A model generated the notes under the pieces. That model did no database searches. It saw nothing but the letters and a program-made list of their open reading frames with translations, and had not been told where the DNA came from. The position numbers were made by a program, and so were the translations under genes. Positions 46,552-54,490 of a DNA stretch of 64,000 nt are shown here, in pieces (positions within the stretch are counted from its first letter, which is position 1; each line of letters begins with the position of its first letter). The stretch comes from Roseovarius arcticus (GTDB lineage: Bacteria > Pseudomonadota > Alphaproteobacteria > Rhodobacterales > Rhodobacteraceae): NCBI RefSeq assembly GCF_006125015.1, contig NZ_SZZN01000001.1:744001-808000 (forward strand), written 5' to 3'.

Positions 46552-46577
46552 GGAACCTTCCACTGACCTTTGGAGTT
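46552..46577 (+). promoter_or_regulatory. EcfG-like promoter for the cfa gene
   Basis: GGAAC, 17 bases, AGTT: one base off the stress consensus GGAAC-N16/17-CGTT. It ends 46 bp before the cfa start codon. Confidence 0.4.
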
Positions 46578-46623
46578 TTCCTTTGTGTTGAAACGAAAGC
46601 GTTTTCGGAAGGATGGCATAGTT

Positions 46624-47862
46624 ATGGGGATGACTTCGACATACCTACTTGATCTGCAACTCAGAAAGTTGATCCAGCGCGGATCATTGACAGTGTATTT
46701 GCCCGATGAAACGGTCAAAACTTACGGTAAGGGAAATCCACATTTCACCGTTTACATCACCGAACCTGCGCTTGTTCGGAACCTGGTCGTAAACCCCGAG
46801 TTCGCGCTTGGTCAGGGCTACATGGACGGTGAACTTCTAATTGAGGGTGACGATCTATACGGCCTGATGGAGTGTGTACTGGGAAATCTTCCCGAAAATC
46901 GCGCAACCAAGTGGTTTGATCCTGCCAGACTGGTTCATCACGCACTGCGCCGCATTCAGCAATTCAACCCGGTGTCGCGCTCGCGTCGCAATGTCCACCA
47001 TCACTATGATCTGTCAGGAGAGCTTTACAGCAAGTTCCTCGACGCCGACCGGCAATATTCTTGCGCTTATTTTCGTCATCCCTCGAATACTCTTGAGCAG
47101 GCCCAGACCCAAAAGAAGGCACATATTGCCGCCAAACTTCTTCTTGAGCCTAGGATGCGTGTGCTTGATATCGGCTGTGGTTGGGGCGGGCTGGCGTTGA
47201 CGCTGGCGCGGGATTACGGCGTTTCGGTGCTGGGTATTACCCTGTCCGAAGAACAGCACGCCTATGCCACTGAAAGGGCAAAACGCGAGGGGTTGAGTAA
47301 CCTTGTCACGTTTCGGCTGGCTGATTACCGCGAGATCAGAGGCCAGTTTGACCGTATCGTTTCGGTTGGCATGTTCGAGCACGTCGGCGTGCCGCAATAC
47401 CGGGCTTATTTCCGCACCATCCGCAATCTTCTGACCGAAGACGGTGTCGCGTTGGTACATAGCATCGGACGGGCGGCGCCGCCGGGCAATACGAACCCAT
47501 GGATACAGAAGTACATCTTTCCCGGCGGTTATGCTCCATCGCTGTCAGAGGCGATGACAGCGGTAGAGCGGGAGGATCTCTGGCCCACCGACATCGAAAC
47601 TTGGCGGCTACACTATGCTGAAACTCTGCGTCATTGGCGGCTGCGCTTTTTGAATCGGATCGACGAAGTCGAAGCGCTTTATGACGCTCGGTTCTGTCGA
47701 ATGTGGCGCTACTACTTAGTGGCGACGGAGCTTTCCTTCCGCATCGGGAGGCAGTTGGTGTTTCAAATCCAGCTTGCCCGGCGGCGGGATGCGGTGCCAT
47801 TAACGCGGGACTATCTCTACGTCGAGGCCACGCAGAACAGCGACCGAATGGCCGCTGAATAA
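46624..47862 (+). CDS. cfa: cyclopropane-fatty-acyl-phospholipid synthase
   Basis: The 412-residue enzyme transfers a methylene group from S-adenosylmethionine to double bonds of membrane phospholipids. The SAM-binding motif VLDIGCGWGGLALTLA is clear, as are NVHHHYDLSGELYSKFLD, YSCAYFRHPSNTLEQAQ, GITLSEEQHAYA and VGMFEHVGVPQYRAYF. The N-terminal lipid-binding region starts at MGMTSTYLLDLQLRK; ATG 46624 is chosen as upstream codons show no homology. GGAAGGA lies about 11 bases upstream. An EcfG-like promoter fits a role in stress adaptation of the membrane. Confidence 0.9.
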   Translation: MGMTSTYLLDLQLRKLIQRGSLTVYLPDETVKTYGKGNPHFTVYITEPALVRNLVVNPEFALGQGYMDGELLIEGDDLYGLMECVLGNLPENRATKWFDPARLVHHALRRIQQFNPVSRSRRNVHHHYDLSGELYSKFLDADRQYSCAYFRHPSNTLEQAQTQKKAHIAAKLLLEPRMRVLDIGCGWGGLALTLARDYGVSVLGITLSEEQHAYATERAKREGLSNLVTFRLADYREIRGQFDRIVSVGMFEHVGVPQYRAYFRTIRNLLTEDGVALVHSIGRAAPPGNTNPWIQKYIFPGGYAPSLSEAMTAVEREDLWPTDIETWRLHYAETLRHWRLRFLNRIDEVEALYDARFCRMWRYYLVATELSFRIGRQLVFQIQLARRRDAVPLTRDYLYVEATQNSDRMAAE

Positions 47863-47947
47863 ACTCCCCGATCCGTCAAGATCTGGATGGCGCCCAACTT
47901 CGCGCGGGTGACCGCCAAACTGCGCGCCAAATGATCTACGCGGTTTT

Positions 47948-48088
47948 GAAGCTGTGGCAAATGCCACCCTTGAATGGGTGGACTGGTCCAACAACCGCCG
48001 TCTATTTAAGTGCACCGAACATACCCCGTCTGCAGAAACCGGAGCAACCTTCGATGCGCAACTGGAAAGATCTGGAATGGCCGCGTAA
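47948..48088 (+). pseudogene. C-terminal remnant of an IS3-family transposase
   Basis: The frame reads EAVANATLEWVDWSNNRRLF and continues to a stop after LERSGMAA. The xxVDWxNNRRL...P.AE...L...MAA pattern is the end of IS3-group OrfB transposases. No upstream catalytic part remains in frame; 47863-47947 is unassigned. The rest up to 48185 shows no gene. Confidence 0.65.
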
Positions 48089-48185
48089 CCCGAACAAGTT
48101 TCCCATTAGCATGGAGCGGTCCGCGCGGGCATTCACGTCAAGACATGAGACGTGCCTCCTAAGCCAGAGGTTCGTTAGTTCTGTT

Positions 48186-48986
48186 TCATAACTCGTCGAG
48201 CGACGCGATGAAGCTCGAGAATAGCTCCCCCTGCGAGTTAACCCCCAGTTTCCCGTAGATGTTGCGGCGATGGATACGCACCGTTCCTGTGGCGATCCCC
48301 AAAGCATTGCCCGTGGATTCGGCCGAATAGCCTTTGAGTGTGTATTCAACGATCTCCCCTTCGCGCGGGGTTAGCAGGTTGCACCCGAAGCGCTGAAAAG
48401 ATTCCTCAATCAGTCTTGATAGGCGCGGCCCGTCCGATAGCGGCCGATCCGAGAAATTCGACAGCAGCCCATTCCAGTGACGGCGCGCACAGACCTCAAC
48501 GAACGGAACGATCGCTTGAAGGTCGCGAAACTCGCGGGCTGAAAATACCTTGCGCTCGCGCATGCCTGATATCACCACGCTAACGCCGCCGCCGACATTG
48601 ACGATAAAGCCTATTTCTTCGGCGAGACCGGTCTGCACATAGTAGTTCCGAAAATATTCTGCTTGATAAAACCGATCGGGTGCAAGGTCGCGCAACCGCA
48701 CTAGACGCGATGTCGCCGGGTCGTGCGAATTCAGGTAGAACGGGTCCAAAAGGTAGGGGCCTTCCTGGTAGTCGGCGACCATGACCTTACGCTTTGAATC
48801 TGGGAAATTATCGTAGATATCAAGGGGACGACTATCGCCATAGTATGCAAAGATGACCGTAAACTCGAAAGGAACCACAACGCGCATTGCGTCAGTCAAC
48901 GCCTTGGGGAACAGCGGAGTTTCCAGCGCCGACACGACCTTTGCGCTTGCCGCGACCCAATCTGAAACCTTCAGTTTCGCGTTCAT
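48186..48986 (-). CDS. LuxR-type transcriptional regulator
   Basis: The 266-residue protein has a long N-terminal sensing region (1-190) without the conserved Trp/Asp set of acyl-homoserine-lactone binders. A C-terminal LuxR helix-turn-helix follows (LLTPREGEIVEYTLKGYSAE, GIATGTVRIHRRNIYGKLGV). It is divergent from the polyamine-transporter operon across 130 bp and is likely its regulator. The signal is unknown. Confidence 0.85.
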   Translation of the reverse strand: MNAKLKVSDWVAASAKVVSALETPLFPKALTDAMRVVVPFEFTVIFAYYGDSRPLDIYDNFPDSKRKVMVADYQEGPYLLDPFYLNSHDPATSRLVRLRDLAPDRFYQAEYFRNYYVQTGLAEEIGFIVNVGGGVSVVISGMRERKVFSAREFRDLQAIVPFVEVCARRHWNGLLSNFSDRPLSDGPRLSRLIEESFQRFGCNLLTPREGEIVEYTLKGYSAESTGNALGIATGTVRIHRRNIYGKLGVNSQGELFSSFIASLDEL

Positions 48987-49116
48987 CTATGCCCTTTGTG
49001 ATATATACAGCCATCCGGGGTTTTTGTATCGTTTTAAGAATTGACGGCATATCCCTCGCTGCGCAAGCCAAAGTTGATTTGCGGTGACGAGCAGGCGGGC
49101 TAGAACGGGAAACGCA

Positions 49117-50268
49117 ATGATTCAGGATCTGAAAGTGACCGAAGCGTCCTGTGCGCATGTTTCCACCAACGATACGGTCGCGGAATTTGCAGGTGCTACC
49201 AAACGCTTTGGCGCGATACTTGCCGCTGACCGCATTGACCTGAGCATTCGCCGCGGCGAGTTCCTATCGTTTCTCGGCCCATCGGGCTGTGGCAAGACCA
49301 CGGCGTTGCGGATGCTCGCCGGATTTGATAGCCCGACCGAAGGCGCGGTCCTGATAGACGGGCAGGATGTCAGCGCGGTGCCCGCGCATTTGCGCCCCGT
49401 CAACATGGTTTTTCAGCACTACGCGCTGTTCCCGCACATGACTGTCGCGCAAAATGTCGGCTACGGCCTGCGCCAGCGCCGCCCGCGTCTGTCCAAGTCT
49501 GAAATCGCTCAGAAGACTGACAAGGCACTGGCTACCGTGCGGCTGGCGGAGTTCGGCACGCGGCGCATTTGGGAGCTGTCGGGCGGACAGCAGCAGCGTG
49601 TAGCGCTGGCGCGCGCGATCATAAACGAGCCGCAAATCCTGCTTCTGGATGAGCCGATGGCGGCGCTGGATGCCAAGCTGCGCGGTGAAATGCAGCGCGA
49701 GTTGCTGGAGCTTCAGCGCAGCCTGAACATCACTTTTGTGCTGGTCACTCATGATCAAGAAGAAGCGCTGTCGATGTCCGACCGCATCTGCATCATGGCC
49801 AAGGGCCGCATCATGCAGGTCGGCAGCCCGCAAGATCTCTATGACCGTCCGCGATGCCGATACGTGGCCGACTTTGTAGGCAAGGCAAATATCGTGACAG
49901 GCCAGATCGACGGGCGGCACGGCGGCACGGCGCAGGCCATTCTGGGCAATGGTGCAACCGTAATCCTGCGCGACCTGCCCGGAGACAGCCGGCACACTGT
50001 GGAGATTGCCGTCCGGCCCGAAGCATTGAGCGTCGCGGCGCAGAATTTGCCGCTAACCGAAGGCACAGCCGCGCTCCCCGCCCGCGTTACGCACCGCACT
50101 TTTCTAGGCGATCGCATAGAATACCTGCTGACGGTCGAAGGCATCGGCCAGCTGCAGGTCAACGCCCCAAGGCAGGCCGGGGGGGCCTTGGGCGAACATA
50201 TGGTGGGCAGTCTTGTCCACGTCCTTTGGCCGGAGGGAACGGGGCTCGTTCTTGCCGATGACAGCTGA
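49117..50268 (+). CDS. potA: polyamine-type ABC transporter ATPase (PotA-like)
   Basis: The 383-residue protein has Walker A LGPSGCGKTTALRML, the signature LSGGQQQRVALARAI, Walker B LLLDEPMAALD and H-loop VLVTHDQEEALS, then a C-terminal TOBE domain (about 290-370). This layout is that of PotA/FbpC-type ATPases. It heads an operon with a PotD-like gene, two permeases and a dehydrogenase. The ATG at 49117 is preferred over an upstream start at 49084 because ABC homology starts soon after, although no strong binding site is seen. Confidence 0.87.
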   Translation: MIQDLKVTEASCAHVSTNDTVAEFAGATKRFGAILAADRIDLSIRRGEFLSFLGPSGCGKTTALRMLAGFDSPTEGAVLIDGQDVSAVPAHLRPVNMVFQHYALFPHMTVAQNVGYGLRQRRPRLSKSEIAQKTDKALATVRLAEFGTRRIWELSGGQQQRVALARAIINEPQILLLDEPMAALDAKLRGEMQRELLELQRSLNITFVLVTHDQEEALSMSDRICIMAKGRIMQVGSPQDLYDRPRCRYVADFVGKANIVTGQIDGRHGGTAQAILGNGATVILRDLPGDSRHTVEIAVRPEALSVAAQNLPLTEGTAALPARVTHRTFLGDRIEYLLTVEGIGQLQVNAPRQAGGALGEHMVGSLVHVLWPEGTGLVLADDS

Positions 50269-50304
50269 CTGATCCTGAATTCGTCACAATAGGGAGAAGA
50301 CGAG

Positions 50305-51458
50305 ATGAAAAATGATAACACGCCGATTTCACGCAAGAAGTTCATGGAAGAGCTGCGTCGCTACCAGAAGGGCTCGGTCACGCGCCGCCATTTTCTGGGC
50401 GTCACCGGCCTTGGCACGGCGATGGCAGTAATGGGCGGGACGCTGCCGGGCCTAATGCCCAGTCGCGCCCGCGCGCAGGATATCGGCGACCGGGTGGTTT
50501 TGGCGACTTGGCCGAACTATCATGACACCGCGAACTTCGATATGTTCACCGAGGAAACCGGCGCTTACACGCAGATCAACGTCTTTGGATCGAATGAGGA
50601 AATGCTTGCCAAGATCCAGGCAGGTGGATCGGGCTGGGATGTATTCGTGCCAACCAACTATGCGGTCCCAACCTATGTTCAGGCCGACCTGATCGAGCCG
50701 CTGGACCTGTCTCGACTCCCGAATTTTGACGCAGCAGCCTTTGATCCGAGGTTCGCCGATGCGGGCACGATTGACGGCATCGTCTATGCCGTGCCCAAGA
50801 ATTGGGGGACCACCGGCATCGCCTTCAACAGCGACAAAACCGGCGGTGTGGTAGATAGCTGGAAGACGTTTTTTGACGGTGCCCGCGATCAATTCGACAA
50901 TCGGGTGATGGTGCATGACTACCAGCTGACCACGATCGGCAACGCGCTGGTATATCATGGGTTCAGCTTTAACTCTGTTGATCCCGAAGAATTGGCACAG
51001 GCGGAAAAGCTACTGATCGACGTGAAGCCGCATCTTTATGCGATTTCTTCGGACTATCAGCCCGCGATGCGCAATGGCGATGCATGGCTGACCATGTGCT
51101 GACGGGCGATGGCAAGCAGATGAACGTAGACATGCCAGAGATCGGCTTTGCCCTTGGCAAGGAAGGCGGCGAGATCTGGTCCGACTACTACGCGATCCCC
51201 AAAGGGGCCCCCCATATGGACGCGGCTTATGCGCTGATTAACTACCTGCTGGAGCCCGAAGTGAATGCCCGCGAGGTGCTCGCTCACGGATACCCGGTGG
51301 CCGATAGCCGCACCAACGCGCTGCTGCCTGAGGAACTGCTTAATGATCCGATCCTCTATCCTGCGGCCGAGGCGCTAGACGTGCTGGAGTTTGGCGCAGC
51401 GGTGACGCTAACAGACCCGAACCGCGCCGAACTGATGGCACGCTTCAAGTCCGTCTGA
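50305..51458 (+). pseudogene. potD: polyamine-type ABC transporter binding protein (PotD-like), broken by a frameshift
   Basis: The first part (50305-51102) has a twin-arginine-like signal (VTRRHFLGVTGLGTAMAV), then RVVLATWPNYHDTANFDMF and WDVFVPTNYAVPTYVQADL, as in PotD/PotF proteins, and stops at DAWLTMC. The next frame continues directly with TGDGKQMNVDMPEIGFALG, YYAIPKGAPHMDAAYALINY and a normal C-terminus. Losing one G at 51100-51102 (TGCTGACG for TGCTGGACG) explains both: the repaired text reads MCWTGDGK, as usual for the family. The reading frame before and after is intact, so it is a recent mutation or a sequencing error. Confidence 0.85.
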
Positions 51459-51482
51459 CGGCCAAAGAAAGGGAGACGGACG

Positions 51483-52340
51483 ATGGCCATGACCCAGAGC
51501 CGGGCTCGGGCGTTGCTGCTGACACCCGCAGCGCTGTGGTACGCAGCACTTCTGCTGCTGCCATTGGCCGTCGTCCTGATCTTTTCATTCGGTGAGCGCA
51601 GCGCTATCGGCGGCTATGCCCCCGGCTTCACGCTTGAGCAGTATGCCAACCTTCCGGCGCGTTTTGCCGCCTTTCGCAATACCCTGACCCTTGCACCCGT
51701 GGGTACGCTGGCGGCGCTGCTTATTGCCTACCCTCTGGCCTATTTCCTTGCGATCAAAGTCACGCCCAAATGGAAGACGATGCTGCTGGTGCTGGTTATT
51801 GTTCCGTTTTGGACCTCGATCCTCATTCGGTCCTACGCGTGGATTTTCCTCCTGGGCGGGCATGGCCTGCCAGCGCTGCTCGCCGCTGTCGGGCTTGAGG
51901 ATATACGGCTGCTTGACACGCCCTTCGCGGTGCTGGTGGGCATCGTCTATGGCTATCTGCCGCTGATGGTGTTCCCAATCTACGTGGCGTTGGAAAAGTT
52001 GGACCTGCGGCTGCTTGAGGCTGCGGCCGACCTTGGCACGCCGCCTTGGCGCAGCTTCCTTCAGATCACGCTGCCGCTATCGATGCCGGGTGTACTGACC
52101 GGCTCGATGCTTGTCTTTATCCTACTGATGGGTGAATTCCTGATCCCTGCGATCCTTGGCGGTGGCAAGGTGTTCTTTGTCGGCAATGCGCTTGTGGATC
52201 TCTTTCTGCAATCGCGAAACTGGGCATTCGGATCGGCGGTCGCCGTGGCGCTGGTAGTGATCATGCTCATCACAGTTGCGGTCTATACCCGTGCGGTAAA
52301 ACGTTTCGGCGCGGGCCGCGACGATGTCGGCATACTGTGA
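51483..52340 (+). CDS. potB: polyamine-type ABC transporter permease (PotB-like)
   Basis: The 285-residue protein has six membrane helices and the inner-membrane EAA loop LLEAAADLGTPPWRSFLQITLPLSMPG (residues about 180-205), which docks the ATPase. It begins with LLLTPAALWYAALLLLPLAV. GGGAGACGGACG precedes the ATG. It pairs with the PotC-like permease that follows. Confidence 0.9.
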   Translation: MAMTQSRARALLLTPAALWYAALLLLPLAVVLIFSFGERSAIGGYAPGFTLEQYANLPARFAAFRNTLTLAPVGTLAALLIAYPLAYFLAIKVTPKWKTMLLVLVIVPFWTSILIRSYAWIFLLGGHGLPALLAAVGLEDIRLLDTPFAVLVGIVYGYLPLMVFPIYVALEKLDLRLLEAAADLGTPPWRSFLQITLPLSMPGVLTGSMLVFILLMGEFLIPAILGGGKVFFVGNALVDLFLQSRNWAFGSAVAVALVVIMLITVAVYTRAVKRFGAGRDDVGIL

Positions 52341-52347
52341 GAACCCC

Positions 52348-53154
52348 ATGAGACTTTACGCTGCCGCCGTCTATGCCTTCCTTTACATGCCCATTGGCAT
52401 CATTGCGTTATTCTCGTTCTCTGCGGGGCGGTCGGCATCCTCGATGGAGGGGTTCTCGTTGCAGTGGTATGGCCGCGCGCTGAACAATCCCTTCGTGATG
52501 GAGGCGCTCTGGACCTCGGTTCGGGTGGCTTTCGTATCGGCGATTTTGGCCACGCTCGTAGGCACTGCGGCGGCACTTGCGCTTACCGGCATGCGTGGAC
52601 GGCTGCGCGCGACCTTCGATCTGCTGGTGCAGATCGCCGTTATGATTCCCGGCATTGTGATTGGCATCGCCACGTTGATCGCCATGGTCAGCGTCTTTGA
52701 TCTGATCAATCCCTGGCTGGAGCCTGTCGCGGGCTGGACGCTTTCGCTGGGCGCGGGGTCACTGATTGGTGCGCATGGCCTGTTCACCATGTCGCTGGTC
52801 GTGCTGCTGGTGCGCGGCCGGATGGAGACGCTTGACGGTGCGTTGATTGAGGCGTCGCGCGATCTGGGTGCGACACCCTTCGGCACGTTCCGGCAAGTGA
52901 CACTGCCCCAGATCCTGCCGGCGATCCTTGCGGGTTTCCTGCTCGCCTTCACCTTTAGCTTTGACGATTTTGTCATCGCCTTCTTTGTTGCCGAGTCCGA
53001 GACGACGCTGCCGATCTACATTTTTTCTTCCATCCGCCGCGGTGTGACGCCCGAGATCAACGCGATTGGTACGATGATTATGATCGCCTCGCTCACCCTC
53101 CTAATCCTGGCACAGCTTCTGTTGCGGCGGTCTCAGACGCGCAAGCGCCCTTAA
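52348..53154 (+). CDS. potC: polyamine-type ABC transporter permease (PotC-like)
   Basis: The 268-residue protein starts RLYAAAVYAFLYMPIGIIAL and has six helices. The EAA loop LIEASRDLGATPFGTFRQVTLPQILPA and TFSFDDFVIAFFVAESETTL are typical of PotC. The ATG at 52348 is preferred, but a GTG at 52324 overlapping the potB end is possible; neither has a clear binding site. Confidence 0.88.
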   Translation: MRLYAAAVYAFLYMPIGIIALFSFSAGRSASSMEGFSLQWYGRALNNPFVMEALWTSVRVAFVSAILATLVGTAAALALTGMRGRLRATFDLLVQIAVMIPGIVIGIATLIAMVSVFDLINPWLEPVAGWTLSLGAGSLIGAHGLFTMSLVVLLVRGRMETLDGALIEASRDLGATPFGTFRQVTLPQILPAILAGFLLAFTFSFDDFVIAFFVAESETTLPIYIFSSIRRGVTPEINAIGTMIMIASLTLLILAQLLLRRSQTRKRP

Positions 53155-53174
53155 GTCACATGCAGGAGAGTGCA

Positions 53175-53930
53175 ATGTTGCAAGGCCGTGTCACATTGGT
53201 AACCGCAGGAGGCTCGGGTATCGGGCGGGCTGGTGCGATTGCCATGGCGGGCGCAGGCGCTTTTGTCGTGGTGAGCGATCTGCAAAAAGATTTGGCTGAT
53301 GAAACGCTAATCCTGATCAAAGACGCGGGAGGGTGCGGAGAGGCCTGCGCGCTGGACATGCGCAACGATACGGCCGTCGAGGCCGAAATCGCGCGCGTCG
53401 CGCGCATGCACGGGCGTCTCGACGTGTTGCACAGCCACGCGGGCATCCAGATCGCAGGCAAGGCAGAAGACGTAACGCCAGCTCAGATGGACGCCGCATG
53501 GGCTCTGAACGTGCGGGCGCACTTTGTCGCCTCAAGGGCGGTAATACCGCACATGCGGGCGCAGGGCGGCGGATCGGTGATTATTACGGCGTCCAATTCG
53601 GGCTGCCAGTTCGACCGTGGGATGGTGTCCTACGCCACGACCAAGCATGCAGCCGTTGCGATGGTCAAGCAGATGGCAGCAGACTACGCGCGCGAAAAGA
53701 TCCGGTTCAACGCGCTTTGCCCGGGGTTCGTGGATACCCCCTTCAATCTTGGCTTTGAGACCCAGATGGGCGGGCGTGCCGGGCTTGAGAGCTACGTTTC
53801 CAATACTATTCCCATGGGCCGCTGGGCCAGCTCTGAGGAAATCGCCGAAGGAATCCTATACCTCGCTTCGGACAGATCGGCTTTTGTCACCGGGTTGGCG
53901 TTGGTCATCGACGGCGGTGAATCGCTCTGA
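53175..53930 (+). CDS. short-chain dehydrogenase/reductase
   Basis: The 251-residue enzyme has the NAD(P)-binding TAGGSGIGRAGAIAMA and the catalytic Ser in IITASNSG with Tyr and Lys in SYATTKHAAV. The structural N-N-A-G motif is replaced by H-S-H-A-G, which is unusual. AGGAGAG before the ATG at 53175 sets the start. It follows potC by 20 bp, so it is in the transporter operon and probably oxidises the imported amine or an aldehyde or alcohol from it. Confidence 0.83.
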   Translation: MLQGRVTLVTAGGSGIGRAGAIAMAGAGAFVVVSDLQKDLADETLILIKDAGGCGEACALDMRNDTAVEAEIARVARMHGRLDVLHSHAGIQIAGKAEDVTPAQMDAAWALNVRAHFVASRAVIPHMRAQGGGSVIITASNSGCQFDRGMVSYATTKHAAVAMVKQMAADYAREKIRFNALCPGFVDTPFNLGFETQMGGRAGLESYVSNTIPMGRWASSEEIAEGILYLASDRSAFVTGLALVIDGGESL

Positions 53931-54045
53931 CCCAGCTGACTACGACCGCAACTTACATAGCCAACTCGACCGGGTTGTGCCGCAACGCTGCGCAAGCGGC
54001 GAAACGTGAGAACTCCAAATCTATCTTATGTTCGGAACTTTCATA

Positions 54046-54330
54046 TCATGAGACCGGAGGGTCATTCTTTCCGCGATCTGCCACATCATTTAACTCGCGA
54101 TCATGTGCATGCCCTATTGCAGCAAGCAGATCGTCGGACAGTTTGTCGATCGCAAGCACGACCTTGCCGTCGTGAATAGCTGAAATTTGGTCTTGAGTGA
54201 GCTTAACTTGACCATAATTCTCAATATGCACTTCGATCGCATTGGTCATTACGCGGCGCACCGCGCCAATCGCGACCTGGCCATCCTTGGCGAAAACCTG
54301 CGCGTCGTTCCGAATGTCTGAGAGTTTCAT
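54046..54330 (-). CDS. DUF2171-like small protein
   Basis: The 94-residue product has a short beta-barrel pattern: LSDIRNDAQVFAKDGQVAIG, VEVHIENYG-like strands and KLTQDQISAIHDGKVVLAID. It resembles DUF2171/PRC-barrel-like stress proteins. The C-terminal tail is charged. GAGGAGAAGAC before the ATG at 54330 supports the start over an upstream in-frame ATG. Function unknown. Confidence 0.6.
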   Translation of the reverse strand: MKLSDIRNDAQVFAKDGQVAIGAVRRVMTNAIEVHIENYGQVKLTQDQISAIHDGKVVLAIDKLSDDLLAAIGHAHDRELNDVADRGKNDPPVS

Positions 54331-54490
54331 GTCTTCTCCTCTTACCGGTTGCCCACTCTCGCAAGGAAATCCATCACGTGATTGCACCTGTCATCATTAC
54401 CAAAATATGCGTGGGCTCGACATAGCGCAATCTTTCTCTCGCTCAGGGGGGGTTTGGGGTGCTGGCGCTACTCTAGGGGTCCGTCAACTA

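Noticed and set aside
49264..49995. Minus-strand frame of 243 codons
   Set aside because: Antisense of the PotA-like ATPase, which has all ABC motifs.
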